The notes below the pieces were generated by a model. The model made no database searches. It saw only the letters and a program-made list of their open reading frames with translations, and was not told the DNA's origin. Below are positions 16,602-26,140 of a DNA stretch of 64,000 nucleotides, in pieces; positions within the stretch are counted from its first letter, which is position 1, and every line of letters starts with the position of its first letter. The stretch is taken from assembly GCF_022063185.1 (NCBI RefSeq), contig NZ_CP091913.1, forward strand, positions 3,349,501 through 3,413,500, written 5' to 3'. This stretch comes from Nostoc sp. UHCC 0870. GTDB taxonomy: Bacteria > Cyanobacteriota > Cyanobacteriia > Cyanobacteriales > Nostocaceae. The position numbers and the translations under genes were made by a program.

Positions 16602-17006
16602 ATGGGAATTTTTTCTCCAGATGAATACAGACATGAAGGCAATGCAATATCACTTCTTAACTATCACTTCGTTTTTATACCCAAACGCAGAAAGAAGGTA
16701 TTAGTAGACGCAATAGCACAGAGATTACAGGAAATCATCTGTGAAGTTTGCAATGAGAATAGATGGAGAATTATTGCAATGGAAATCATGCCTGACCACG
16801 TTCACTTATTTTTGAACGTAAAGCCAACAGACAACCCATCCCAAATCATGAACAGAATTAAAGGACGGGCTTCTCATCACTTAAGAAAAGAGTTTCCAGA
16901 ATTACTTAAGCTTCCAACTCTCTGGACACCGAGCTATTTTGTTTCCACTGCTGGCAATATTTCTACAAAGAATGTAATAGAGTATATTGCACACCAAAAA
17001 GATTAA
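16602..17006 (+). CDS. tnpA: IS200/IS605-family Y1 transposase TnpA
   Basis: The 134-residue protein is a HUH single-strand transposase. The metal-binding HUH pair is His66 and His68 (PDHVHLFL), the catalytic Tyr is likely Tyr128 in NVIEYIAHQ, and YFVSTAGNIS precedes it. The length is normal for the family. With both HUH and Tyr present it should be functional. It diverges from tnpB over an 80-base promoter region that is AT-rich. Confidence 0.93.
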   Translation: MGIFSPDEYRHEGNAISLLNYHFVFIPKRRKKVLVDAIAQRLQEIICEVCNENRWRIIAMEIMPDHVHLFLNVKPTDNPSQIMNRIKGRASHHLRKEFPELLKLPTLWTPSYFVSTAGNISTKNVIEYIAHQKD

Positions 17007-17049
17007 GTCAGAACACCCTAAAGGGTGCTGTTAGCCTTCATCCCCTCCC

Positions 17050-17116
17050 CTGCCTGTTCGCGCAGCGTCTCCCTTTGGGAGAAGTACGAGATGCGGTGCT
17101 TACGCACCTGTCTCTC
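17050..17116. repeat. Dispersed palindromic repeat in the IS605 left end
   Basis: The sequence contains GTTCGCGCAGCGTCTCCC and a CTCCCTTTGGGAG hairpin, then GGTGCTTACGCACC, another hairpin. The same GCGCAGCGTCTC core occurs at 4068-4085. It separates the two halves of what looks like the left-end stem of the insertion sequence. Confidence 0.6.
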
Positions 17117-17417
17117 AGGGGTTTTCGGCATTTCCCTTATAATCCTTCTGTTTAGACGCTAATAGTTTTCTTTGTCTGCTATTGCTTTGAGGCAGACTTT
17201 TTGATTTAATAAAAACTATTGTCAAATATTTATGAGAATTATATTTATTGCCATTCTCAAGATAATCCATCAAAAATTCCTGTAATAGCTAGTAAATGAT
17301 GCTTATTAGCTGATTTAGCAAAGATGGTATACTCAATTGGCAATAATTAAAATAGCCTATCTTAAATAAAATAAAATCTTAATTATTTATAATATTTTAA
17401 TGAAATAAGGAGAAAAT
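17117..17417. other. Spacer upstream of the iron transport operon
   Basis: This AT-rich ~300-base stretch precedes futA. It contains TGAGAAT at 17233-17239 and its complement ATTCTCA at 17253-17259, with TTAT-rich sequence between, and long A/T runs at 17340-17400. Fur sites in cyanobacteria are AT-rich and poorly conserved, so a Fur operator is plausible here but not shown. Confidence 0.35.
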
Positions 17418-18491
17418 ATGCAGCGTCGTCAGTTCATCTACTTAGTAGGATTAGCAACAGTGAGTGGTGGATTAGCGATCGCCTGTGGTGCTAATCCCAA
17501 TCCTAGTGATACGGCTGAATCAGCAACCCAGGCGACAACTACCAGTACCACCAGTAGTGAATTAGAAAAAACCTTGGTAGTTTACTCAGGACGCAACGAA
17601 AAACTCATAGGTGAATTGATTAAGCAATTTGAGCAACAAACAGGCTCTAAAGTAGAAGTCCGCTATGGTGATACGGCTGAGTTAGCATCAGCAATTTTGG
17701 AAGAAGGTGCAAATAGTCCCGCAGATGTTTTCTTTGCTCAAGATGCAGGTGCTTTGGGAGCTATACAAAAGGCAGGTAAAGCATCACAGTTACCTGCATC
17801 CTTGCTGAATCAGGTAGATAGTGTTTACCGTTCACCTGAAGGTAAATGGCTAGGTATTACTGGCAGAGTAAGAACAGTTGATTACAACACAAAATTAGTC
17901 AAACCAGGGGAATTACCAACTTCTATCTTTGGCTTTACTGAACCAAAATGGCGCGATAAAATTGGCTGGTCTCCCACAAACGGCTCATTTCAATCCTTTG
18001 TTACTGCCTTGCGGGTCGCCGAGGGAGAAGATAGAGCTAAACAATGGTTAGAAGGTATCAAAGCTAACAATGCTAAAGTTTACCCCAACAATACCTCCAT
18101 CGTGGAAGCTTTATCTAGAGGGGAAATAGCTGTAGGGTTTGTCAATCACTACTATCTAGAACGCATCAAAAAAGAAAATCCTCAAACCCCTGTAGAACAT
18201 CACTTTACCGATGATGTTGGTTCTTTGGTGAATGTCGCTGGTATAGCGATTCTCAACAACGCCAAGAATCCTAATATTTCTCAAAAGTTTGTGGAATTTA
18301 TGCTGAGTGAAACCGCCCAAAATTATTTTGCTAATCAAACCTATGAATATCCTCTCACCTCAGCAGTTGCTACCCCAGGAAAATTGAAATCTCTCAAAGA
18401 GATTAAACAGCAAACTCAAAAAATTGACTTGAGTAATCTGGATGACTTAGAAGCAACACTCAAACTCATGCAGCAAGTGCAAATTATCTAA
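17418..18491 (+). CDS. futA: Ferric iron ABC transporter substrate-binding lipoprotein
   Basis: The 357-residue protein is a family 1 extracellular binding protein of the FutA/FbpA type, which captures Fe3+ in the periplasm. It starts MQRRQFIYLVG, a twin-arginine-like signal, and has the lipobox GLAIAC, so it is probably a Tat-exported lipoprotein. The mature part begins VVYSGRNEKLIGELIKQFEQQTG. The VNHYYLERIKKE segment holds the tyrosine pair expected for iron binding. Good Shine-Dalgarno (AAGGAG) before ATG 17418. First gene of futA-futA-futB-futC. Confidence 0.92.
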   Translation: MQRRQFIYLVGLATVSGGLAIACGANPNPSDTAESATQATTTSTTSSELEKTLVVYSGRNEKLIGELIKQFEQQTGSKVEVRYGDTAELASAILEEGANSPADVFFAQDAGALGAIQKAGKASQLPASLLNQVDSVYRSPEGKWLGITGRVRTVDYNTKLVKPGELPTSIFGFTEPKWRDKIGWSPTNGSFQSFVTALRVAEGEDRAKQWLEGIKANNAKVYPNNTSIVEALSRGEIAVGFVNHYYLERIKKENPQTPVEHHFTDDVGSLVNVAGIAILNNAKNPNISQKFVEFMLSETAQNYFANQTYEYPLTSAVATPGKLKSLKEIKQQTQKIDLSNLDDLEATLKLMQQVQII

Positions 18492-18626
18492 GATGTTATT
18501 AGCTGCATTGTATAAAGTAAAAAAAAATATCTAAAGTTTTTGAGAAATTTTCTTGCTTACTAGTGCTAGTTAATGGTAATGGTTGAAAGGAAGAAAACTA
18601 TTGCAAAAACTTCCTGTTAAAGGGAA

Positions 18627-19652
18627 ATGGAGACCAGGAGATTGAAAACTTTGCCATTAATGAAAGTGACAGCTGGAGCTATGGCTTTTATGCTCAGCTG
18701 GGGGGTGGGCTTAAGTGTCAACGCCCAAACCAAAACTATTACTATCTATTCAGGTAGAGGGCAAAAACTGATTGAGCCATTGCTCGCCCAAGCCAAAAAA
18801 GACTTAAATTTAGATATTCAGGTGCGTTATGGCGATACAGCCGAATTAGCGATCGCACTTTTGGAAGAAGGTAAAAATAGCCGTGCTGATTTATTCTTTG
18901 CCCAAGATGCCGGCGCATTAGGCACACTAGAAAAACAAAAGCGCACCCTGCCAATTTCGTCTAACTTACTGAATAAGGTAGATTCTCGCTTTCGGTCTCC
19001 CCAAGGACAATGGATAGGAATTTCGGGACGCGCTCGTGTAATTAACTACAACACCAAGCTAGTCAATAAAAATCAATTACCGACCTCTATTTTGCAGTTA
19101 ACACAACCACAATGGCGCGGTAAAGTTGCTTGGGCCCCAACAAACGGGTCATTTCAATCATTTGTCACCGCCATGCGGGTGCTAGAGGGAAACCCCAAGA
19201 CTCTGCAATGGCTACGGGCAATGAAAGCTAATGGGGTCAAAGATTACCGCAACAATAGCACAATAGTAGAAGCACTAGGGCGCGGAGAAGTTCAGCTAGG
19301 TTTAGTTAATCACTACTACTTACCTAACTTAAAAAAAACTAATCCCAACTTACCTGTAGCGGCTCACTACACCAATAAAGACTCAGGCTCAATGATTAAT
19401 ATTGCTGGAGTCGCCATTATGAACTCCACCAAGCAAAAACCGGAAGTAGAAAAATTTATTGGCTACCTACTCAAACCGAGTTCACAAACTTACTTCGCTA
19501 AAGAAACTAATGAGTACCCCCTAGTCAAAGGGATACCAGGACCAGCAAATCAATTACCACTGAACAAGCTCAATCCGCCTAACGTTAACCTGACCAACTT
19601 AAATGATTTGCCAGGAACATTGGAATTACTACAACAGGCAGGAGTTTTGTAG
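18627..19652 (+). CDS. futA: Ferric iron ABC transporter substrate-binding protein, second copy
   Basis: The 341-residue paralog of the preceding protein, with the same core (YGDTAELAIALLEEGKNS, FFAQDAGALG, WAPTNGSFQSFVTAMR, VNHYYLP). It has a normal Sec signal peptide ending at VNAQT and no lipobox, so it should be soluble in the periplasm. The N-terminus is MVT-free and starts at ATG 18627; an internal ATG 11 codons later is the alternative. It follows the first futA after 135 bases and precedes futB by three. Confidence 0.92.
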   Translation: METRRLKTLPLMKVTAGAMAFMLSWGVGLSVNAQTKTITIYSGRGQKLIEPLLAQAKKDLNLDIQVRYGDTAELAIALLEEGKNSRADLFFAQDAGALGTLEKQKRTLPISSNLLNKVDSRFRSPQGQWIGISGRARVINYNTKLVNKNQLPTSILQLTQPQWRGKVAWAPTNGSFQSFVTAMRVLEGNPKTLQWLRAMKANGVKDYRNNSTIVEALGRGEVQLGLVNHYYLPNLKKTNPNLPVAAHYTNKDSGSMINIAGVAIMNSTKQKPEVEKFIGYLLKPSSQTYFAKETNEYPLVKGIPGPANQLPLNKLNPPNVNLTNLNDLPGTLELLQQAGVL

Positions 19653-19655
19653 GCA

Positions 19656-21275
19656 TTGAAATCTTCGATTCGCCCTCCCTTATTTCTTACCATAGCCGCA
19701 GGAGTAGTAGCGATCGCTATTGCCCTGCCTTTGGTCTACTTAGTTACCCGTGCAGTAGGTATTGGCGGGGAAGAGTTCTGGCAATTGATCTCTCGTCCCC
19801 GCAATATCTCCATTTTTTTCAATAGTGCATTAATGGCGGCAACTGTCACCGTGTTCTCAGCACTGATTGCTGTACCATTAGCATTTTTGACAGTGCGGAC
19901 AGACTTACCAGGGAGAAACTTTTGGTTAATAGCCACAACATTACCCCTGGCAGTACCTAGCTACGTCGGCAGTTTTGCCCTCATTGCCACCTTAGCCCCC
20001 AGGGGTAGCTTTTTACAATTGTTGCTAGAACCATTGGGGGTAGAAGAGTTACCTTCGATTTATGGTTTTCCGGGAACAGTCCTCGCAATTACTTTATTTA
20101 CCTATCCCTATTTACTGCTGAGTGTACGTTCTGGCTTGCAAGGAATAGACCCTTCTATAGAAGAAGCCTCCCGCAGTTTAGGTTACAACAGTAGAGAAAC
20201 CTTCTTCCGGGTAGTATTGCCACAGTTGAAACCATCAATCATCGCCGGGGGATTATTGGTAGCCTTATATTCCTTGCGGGACTTTGGTACACCCTCATTG
20301 ATGCGGTTTGATACCTTTACACGGGCTATTTTTATCCAATACAAAGCCAGTTTTAACCGTAACACCGCCGCAGTTTTATCTTTAATGTTAGTGACACTGG
20401 TGCTGGTAATTTTATGGCTAGAATATCGAATGCGATCGCGTGCTGCATATTATAGTCGTGGTTCAGCCTCCCTACGCCCACCGAAAATAATTAAATTGGG
20501 AATTTGGAAATGGCCAGCCCTCGGTTTTTGCTTACTCATCACTAGCTTTGGTGTGTTCTTACCAGTCGGTATCACAATCTTTTGGCTACTGCGTGGATTC
20601 AATACTGGTTATACCTTCCCTAATTTACTACCCAGCATCTTCAACTCAGCCTTGGCAGCCGGACTAGCGGCTTTAGCTGCTACCATCTTTGCCTTACCCA
20701 TCGCCATTTTATCAGTGCGTTTCCCCAGCAAAATCACAGCCGTTATTGAACGTTTTTCTTATATAAGTTTTGGTATTCCAGGAATTGTCATAGCCTTATC
20801 ACTGGTGTTTTTTGGAGCTAATTACCTCCCATTCCTGTACCAAACTCTACCGATGCTGGTGTTTGCATATTTGGTATTATTTTTACCACAATCAGTGGGA
20901 GGAGTCCGCACTTCCTTATTACAAGTAAATCCCCAGTTAGAAGAATCAGCCAGAAGTTTAGGCAGGTCAGCTTGGCAAACTTTAATAGAAATTACCCTCC
21001 CCTTAGTCAGACCAGGAGTCTTAAGTGGTGCAGTCTTGGTATTTCTCACAGCAATTAAAGAACTACCTGCAACCATGCTGCTAGCCCCCATAGGCTTCAA
21101 CACCTTAGCAACGCAAATTTGGCAAGCCACAGAAAATGTTGAATTTGCCGATGCCGCAGCTGCTTCACTAGCTATGCTATTAGTCTCTATGAGTTCAACC
21201 TTATTAGTGTTATCTCAAGAGAATATTAAGAAAGAGAAAGTGATAAACCAAGTACCAGCAGCAACAAAACTCTAA
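19656..21275 (+). CDS. futB: Ferric iron ABC transporter permease
   Basis: The 539-residue protein consists of two fused permease halves, about 11-12 membrane helices. Each half has an EAA loop: EEASRSLGYNSRETFFRVVLPQLKPS near residue 170 and EESARSLGRSAWQTLIEITLPLVRPG near residue 435. This FbpB/FutB layout forms the whole iron channel. Start is TTG 19656, three bases after the second futA stop, so it is coupled to it. Confidence 0.94.
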   Translation: MKSSIRPPLFLTIAAGVVAIAIALPLVYLVTRAVGIGGEEFWQLISRPRNISIFFNSALMAATVTVFSALIAVPLAFLTVRTDLPGRNFWLIATTLPLAVPSYVGSFALIATLAPRGSFLQLLLEPLGVEELPSIYGFPGTVLAITLFTYPYLLLSVRSGLQGIDPSIEEASRSLGYNSRETFFRVVLPQLKPSIIAGGLLVALYSLRDFGTPSLMRFDTFTRAIFIQYKASFNRNTAAVLSLMLVTLVLVILWLEYRMRSRAAYYSRGSASLRPPKIIKLGIWKWPALGFCLLITSFGVFLPVGITIFWLLRGFNTGYTFPNLLPSIFNSALAAGLAALAATIFALPIAILSVRFPSKITAVIERFSYISFGIPGIVIALSLVFFGANYLPFLYQTLPMLVFAYLVLFLPQSVGGVRTSLLQVNPQLEESARSLGRSAWQTLIEITLPLVRPGVLSGAVLVFLTAIKELPATMLLAPIGFNTLATQIWQATENVEFADAAAASLAMLLVSMSSTLLVLSQENIKKEKVINQVPAATKL

Positions 21276-21311
21276 TTCATTTCGCCTTTGTATCTTCTTC
21301 GTTATCTATCT

Positions 21312-22364
21312 ATGCAGCCAGCCATCCTACACCTACAAAATGTCACCAAGCAGTTTTCCGATAACACCTCTCCTGCTGTGGATAACGTATCATTCACACT
21401 GCAACAAGGTGATGTTTTAGGATTACTTGGCCCCTCTGGCTGCGGTAAAACTACTTTGTTGCGTCTAATTGCAGGTTTTGAGCGTCTACAAACAGGAACA
21501 ATTAAAATCGGGGAACAGATAGTTAGTAATAACTCTATTTTTATCCCCGTAGAACAGCGTGATATTGGAGTTGTCTTTCAAGATTATGCACTGTTTCCTC
21601 ATCTCAATGTGGCAGACAATGTAACCTTTGGGTTGAGAAATATTAGTAAACAGCAAATACAAAAACGTGTAACCGAAGTCCTCGCCTTAGTTAGATTAGA
21701 AGGACTAGAAAAACGTTACCCTTACGAACTATCTGGTGGACAGCAGCAGCGTGTTGCCCTAGCCCGTGCTTTAGCACCCCAACCTCAACTCATGCTTTTA
21801 GATGAACCATTAAGCAATCTGGATATTCAAGTTAGGTTGCAGTTGCGGGAAGAAGTCAGAGACATTCTCAAAGCAGCAGGTACTTCAGCAATTTTCGTCA
21901 CCCACGATCAAGAAGAAGCCTTAGCTATTTCTGATATAGTCGGCGTGATGCGACAAGGGCATTTAGAACAAATAGGCACACCAGAAGAAATTTATACTCA
22001 TCCAGCATCCAGGTTTGTCGCGGAATTTGTCACCCAGGCTAATTTCCTCGCAGCCCATCGCCAAGGTAATGTTTGGGAAACAGAAGTTGGGTGTTTTGAG
22101 TTACCAACTAATCACGCCAACAATTCAGGCGAAATTATGATCCGCCAGGAAGACTTGATTTTAACACCAGCTACCGATGCCTCTGTATTTATACGTACCC
22201 GCAGGTTTTTAGGGCGCGAGTACCAATATTGTTTGCAAACTCCTTCTGGTCAAGAAATTCATGTGCGGACAACGACAGATACGTCATTACCTGTGGGTAC
22301 ACGAGTGCAGATATCCATAGCAACTGATGCTGTACATATTTTTCCGCAAGACACGGGGAAATAG
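21312..22364 (+). CDS. futC: Ferric iron ABC transporter ATPase
   Basis: The protein (350 residues from ATG 21312; TTG 21288 would add eight) is the FbpC/FutC ATPase that drives Fe3+ uptake. It has Walker A GPSGCGKTT, signature LSGGQQQRVALARAL, Walker B LMLLDEPLSNLD and the switch His in FVTHDQEEALA. The C-terminal ~110 residues form the small beta domain found in this class. Last gene of the operon. Its start is not preceded by an obvious Shine-Dalgarno. Confidence 0.93.
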   Translation: MQPAILHLQNVTKQFSDNTSPAVDNVSFTLQQGDVLGLLGPSGCGKTTLLRLIAGFERLQTGTIKIGEQIVSNNSIFIPVEQRDIGVVFQDYALFPHLNVADNVTFGLRNISKQQIQKRVTEVLALVRLEGLEKRYPYELSGGQQQRVALARALAPQPQLMLLDEPLSNLDIQVRLQLREEVRDILKAAGTSAIFVTHDQEEALAISDIVGVMRQGHLEQIGTPEEIYTHPASRFVAEFVTQANFLAAHRQGNVWETEVGCFELPTNHANNSGEIMIRQEDLILTPATDASVFIRTRRFLGREYQYCLQTPSGQEIHVRTTTDTSLPVGTRVQISIATDAVHIFPQDTGK

Positions 22365-22404
22365 TCAAGATTATACTTGAAAAGTCTATTGTTTTTCTAG
22401 AATT

Positions 22405-22450
22405 TTATGAGGTAAAGGGTAATTTGCTCACATAATTACCAACCTCATAA
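22405..22450 (+). other. Nested inverted repeat behind futC
   Basis: TTATGAGGT (22405-22413) pairs with ACCTCATAA (22442-22450), and inside it GGTAATT (22419-22425) pairs with AATTACC (22434-22440). It lies 40 bases after the futC stop. No T-run follows, but it could still end or protect the operon transcript. Confidence 0.5.
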
Positions 22451-23177
22451 ACTATTTAGGTTATCGAATTAGGGACTTCCAGAGAAAAAATATCCAAACT
22501 GTAGGGTGCGTCAGTGCGATAGAACCTAACTATACTCAGAAATTATTCATACTGACGCACCCTACCCAACCATCAATTGCGGATAATTTATTTCTTGGTG
22601 TTCCCTTAAACGAGGCGCAAAATTTTACATCAAAAAAATCATAGCCAAGGTTATAGGAAGGCAAATTTATTTTTATTTCAATTTAGTTATTGCCAGATAA
22701 AAAGACAAAATACTATAAATAAAAGCCTAATTTTAGAGTATTTTAAGCTACTTTACAGAAGAAAAAACCAGTCTTAAAAAGACATTAATTCTGATTTTAT
22801 AAACAGAAAAAATATTAAACTATCTAATATACATTCTCTGCAATCAAGTTAATTCAGCCTTTAGTTAAATAGAATTAATTAATTTGCTAGGTTACTATCT
22901 TTAGCAATATGTTCGCTATATGTTAATACAGAGCAGATAAGACTAAAACCCTCATCTAGAGATGCGATTTATCGCGTCTTTAAAGACAAATTACCTACAC
23001 AAATATAGCGTTTCCTAATCACATGAGGTATATCATAGCCCACTCCTTGCTTGCTTGGGGGGGGTGAGGCTTTGCGTTCGCATAGCGCAAACCTAATAAA
23101 TGCTTGTAAGTGTTGGGTTTCGTACCTCAACCCAACCTACAGATTTTGATTTTTTAACCTTAATCAAACCGTATTGA
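22451..23177. other. Long spacer with small inverted repeats
   Basis: No gene is visible. The stretch holds a 65-base inverted-repeat unit (22501-22565), then ~400 bases of AT-rich DNA, then two hairpins close to the next gene: TTTGCG/CGCAAA at 23071-23091 and GTTGGGTT/AACCCAAC at 23112-23136. The last belongs to another common cyanobacterial repeat. Confidence 0.55.
22501..22565. repeat. Small inverted-repeat element (GTAGGGTGCGTCAGT ends)
   Basis: Perfect 15-bp inverted ends at 22501-22515 and 22551-22565 enclose 35 bases with no coding capacity. A GTAGGGTGCGTGACGC-type arm occurs again in the element at 62885-62990, so these are members of one dispersed group. Confidence 0.75.
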
Positions 23178-25955
23178 ATGTACTTCAATGTGAAATATTC
23201 ATCATTGTTTACTCCATCAAATCATGTAAAAATAGTTATTAAGATAGCTATTTTTACAGTTTTATTAACAACTAATCTCATAGCAGGTAGAGTGAGTGCA
23301 AAAAAACATTCAGACCTAAAATTGTTAGTACCTAGTAAATTATTTGACGATACAACAGAAAAACTATCTCACAAGAGATTATTGGAAGATATCTCAAAAG
23401 CTTTAGACTCTAAAGTCATTACACAAAACTTATCTCCAGACCAGATCAGAGTTATTCCTAATCCCAATAATACAAATATCCTAGACCCAATCAATCCATT
23501 CCAGAAACCAGATTCTGATGCTGATGAAAATGACACAATAAAACCAAATACTCCTGATGAACAGGATGAAAATACAAAATCGCCAAAAAATACTTTGGAA
23601 TTATTAATATCAAATGCTCTTAGCAATAGTGTATTAAGATATCCTTGGATAATTGATCCTAGAGATAATTTTACATTTTATTCTTCGACATTTAATCCTA
23701 TTGAGGACAGTAAATATATTGATTTTTCAATTAAATTTTCATCACAAGATGCCGTATTTAACCGATTTACATTTGCTGAATTTCCCCAAAAAGATCAATT
23801 TTATTGGGTACTACCGGGTAATCGGGTTGTTGTAGAAACCAAAGGTTGGCAGAGTGGAGTTATTTATCAAGGAGAATCAAGTAATACTGAAATTAAACAG
23901 ACTATTAGATTGACCCAAAGACTTTGGGGTATGCAAACAGTTTTCTCTCTTCCCGAATCACTGGAAGAATTAACAGAGGAAGTTGGTATGAATCAATTTT
24001 CTATTGAATCAATTGCGGCGGAGGTAAATAATCCTGTAGGTGTTCCTGCTGCTTCTCTTATGATCAACAGTGGAAGTAATCAAAATAATTCTATCAGTTC
24101 TCTTGTCCCAAATATCTCTAGCTTTAATGCAGATAGAGACCCATTAATTTTACAAACATTCCCCACAAGCAATTTGCAGCCATTATTAGGAGAGGTAAGT
24201 CTTTCTCGTGGCTCTGTAATTCCTCAAGATACTTTAGAGAATGCTGGCTTTATTTGGGGAAATCCTTTAACTAGGGAAAGAACTCAATTCCAGCCTCCAA
24301 TCACATCTAATCCAGGAATAAAAGTTGGGAATAGAGGAGAATTTGATAATTTTGATTTATATAATGTTTTACTCAATCCATCTATTAGTGATAACCAACG
24401 TAATTTCTATTACTTGAATTCTCTATATTGGGTTTCCTTAAGTGAAAGACAAAATAATAGAGGAATTAGAGAGAGAACTGAAAACTATGATTGGCATAGA
24501 TTTTCTTTTAGCTATTCTCATAATCGTACTCTATTGGAGTATGATCCTTTAGAAGCCAAAGCAACTTATACTAATATTTCTACTAATCCTGGACTTTCTT
24601 TATCTTTATCATTTGGTGAAAGAGAAATAGATAAATTACAAACTGCTAACTCTACGCTAGGAATGCTCATGGGAGGAATCTTTGGGTTAATTGATTTTCC
24701 CCATTTAACGCAAAGTTTACAGGAAGCTAAAGAACGTTTTGCTAGACAAGAGAGTTTTACAAATCTAGACTCAAAAGCAACACCAGAGCAAAGAAGACAA
24801 ATTAACCAAAGACTAAATAGAAGTTTATTTTTAGGTGATCGCACGAGTGGTTTAGAACAAGTTTCTGGAAAATTGACATTTCCTAGTACAATTACACCAA
24901 ATAGCTCCAATATTTTACAAATTCGTACTGGTAATCATCGGCGATTAGTTCAGTTTTTAGATGGAAAGCGTACTTGGAGAGAAGGAGAGACTTTCATTTC
25001 TAATGCTCAAGTTTCTAATAATAGTTTTGGTCGTTTAACTTCTGTGAATGTACCTGTTCCGTCTCAAGGAGGAAGCAATCGCTCATCAGCTCTACAGGTA
25101 ACTTTAACTGATCCTAATGGTCAGCAGTTTTCCCAAAGCTTAAGTTCATCTGATATGACATCATTACCAATTGATGTTCGGTTGTTCGATATTGCTTTTG
25201 ACCGTATTGAATTAAGTCAAGATGGTCAACTTATGACTTATTTACAAGCTTTTGATGGATACTTGTATTTACCAACTATAGAAATTTTATTGGCTGGTTC
25301 TTCTCGTAAATGGAATTATAGTATTAATTCAGGTATCTGGTTTAACCTAAATGCTGATACTGCCTTTAATGTTACAAACAATTTTGGTTTTTTAGAGCCA
25401 ACACTGGGGATTTATGCTAATGGTGCATTGAATTATATTAATACTTCTGTAGAGGTTAATGCAGAGGGTAAAACTCAAGCTATTACTAACCATATTCCAT
25501 CCTTGCAATTTTATTGGAATAGTGCGGCTAATTTCCAAAATCCTAATTATCTGAATTTGAACTACTTTTTTTCTCGTCAAGATAAGAATTTGAATTATTC
25601 TTTATCTACAGGGATTATATTGCTGGATGATGAAACTAGCTTCATACCTTCAGGATTCTTTCAGGGAAGATTGGTATTAAATACAGGTTTAGAATTTAGC
25701 ACATCTGTAGAAATAAGAGACCAGTTTTTTTATACATTAGAAGGCATTAAACCAATAAATCCACAGTGGTCTTTGGGAGTTTATCTACAGAATTTTATAA
25801 GTATTGAGCGAGGTATAAAAAATAGAGTTAATGATTTTTCATATGGGTTGATAATTCAGCATAATACTCCTGGTAGTAGGATGTTTTGGGAGTCTCGGAT
25901 TGGGATGAATGGAGATATTTTTAAAACGACTTTTCAAGGTGGTTTTAGCTTTTAA
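23178..25955 (+). CDS. Large secreted, outer-membrane-like protein of unknown function
   Basis: I do not recognise a named family for this 925-residue protein. It has a signal peptide (hydrophobic run ending RVSA, about residue 41), a Pro/Asp/Asn-rich linker (~residues 95-130), a long central region and a C-terminal ~300 residues with alternating polar and hydrophobic residues ending GGFSF. A terminal Phe after such strands is the mark of outer-membrane beta barrels. Base composition is more AT-rich than in its neighbours. Stand-alone gene with its own terminator. Confidence 0.75.
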   Translation: MYFNVKYSSLFTPSNHVKIVIKIAIFTVLLTTNLIAGRVSAKKHSDLKLLVPSKLFDDTTEKLSHKRLLEDISKALDSKVITQNLSPDQIRVIPNPNNTNILDPINPFQKPDSDADENDTIKPNTPDEQDENTKSPKNTLELLISNALSNSVLRYPWIIDPRDNFTFYSSTFNPIEDSKYIDFSIKFSSQDAVFNRFTFAEFPQKDQFYWVLPGNRVVVETKGWQSGVIYQGESSNTEIKQTIRLTQRLWGMQTVFSLPESLEELTEEVGMNQFSIESIAAEVNNPVGVPAASLMINSGSNQNNSISSLVPNISSFNADRDPLILQTFPTSNLQPLLGEVSLSRGSVIPQDTLENAGFIWGNPLTRERTQFQPPITSNPGIKVGNRGEFDNFDLYNVLLNPSISDNQRNFYYLNSLYWVSLSERQNNRGIRERTENYDWHRFSFSYSHNRTLLEYDPLEAKATYTNISTNPGLSLSLSFGEREIDKLQTANSTLGMLMGGIFGLIDFPHLTQSLQEAKERFARQESFTNLDSKATPEQRRQINQRLNRSLFLGDRTSGLEQVSGKLTFPSTITPNSSNILQIRTGNHRRLVQFLDGKRTWREGETFISNAQVSNNSFGRLTSVNVPVPSQGGSNRSSALQVTLTDPNGQQFSQSLSSSDMTSLPIDVRLFDIAFDRIELSQDGQLMTYLQAFDGYLYLPTIEILLAGSSRKWNYSINSGIWFNLNADTAFNVTNNFGFLEPTLGIYANGALNYINTSVEVNAEGKTQAITNHIPSLQFYWNSAANFQNPNYLNLNYFFSRQDKNLNYSLSTGIILLDDETSFIPSGFFQGRLVLNTGLEFSTSVEIRDQFFYTLEGIKPINPQWSLGVYLQNFISIERGIKNRVNDFSYGLIIQHNTPGSRMFWESRIGMNGDIFKTTFQGGFSF

Positions 25956-25991
25956 AATTTTTATGCTATGAGCTTTAGAAGTAATAATTAA

Positions 25992-26030
25992 AATACATCC
26001 CTTGCTTAACAAGAAAGGGATGTATTTTCT
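25992..26030 (+). terminator. Terminator of the large secreted protein gene
   Basis: AATACATCCCTT (25992-26003) and AAGGGATGTATT (26015-26026) form a 12-bp stem with an 11-base loop, followed by TTCT. It is 36 bases after the stop codon of the 925-residue protein. Confidence 0.7.
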
Positions 26031-26140
26031 AGTTTGAGTTTAGCAGTTCATAATCTAATTTATGCAAGATATCTAAGAGTGCAAGAGGTCTAATGACTAA
26101 GAATTTGTTATTTCTTGCACGGAAGAGGGTGAAAATTATT

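Larger units (their letters stand above)
15002..17150. mobile_element. IS200/IS605-family insertion sequence (right end firm, left end approximate)
   Basis: A divergent tnpA-tnpB pair is bounded on the tnpB side by the TCAA end at 15002. On the tnpA side the hairpin CACCCT/AGGGTG at 17022-17035 and the split CCCCT...AGGGG pair (17043 and 17118 region) mark the left end, which I can place only to within ~100 bases. A foreign dispersed repeat (17050-17116) lies inside this left-end structure. Elements of this family lack terminal inverted repeats and target duplications. Confidence 0.75.
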
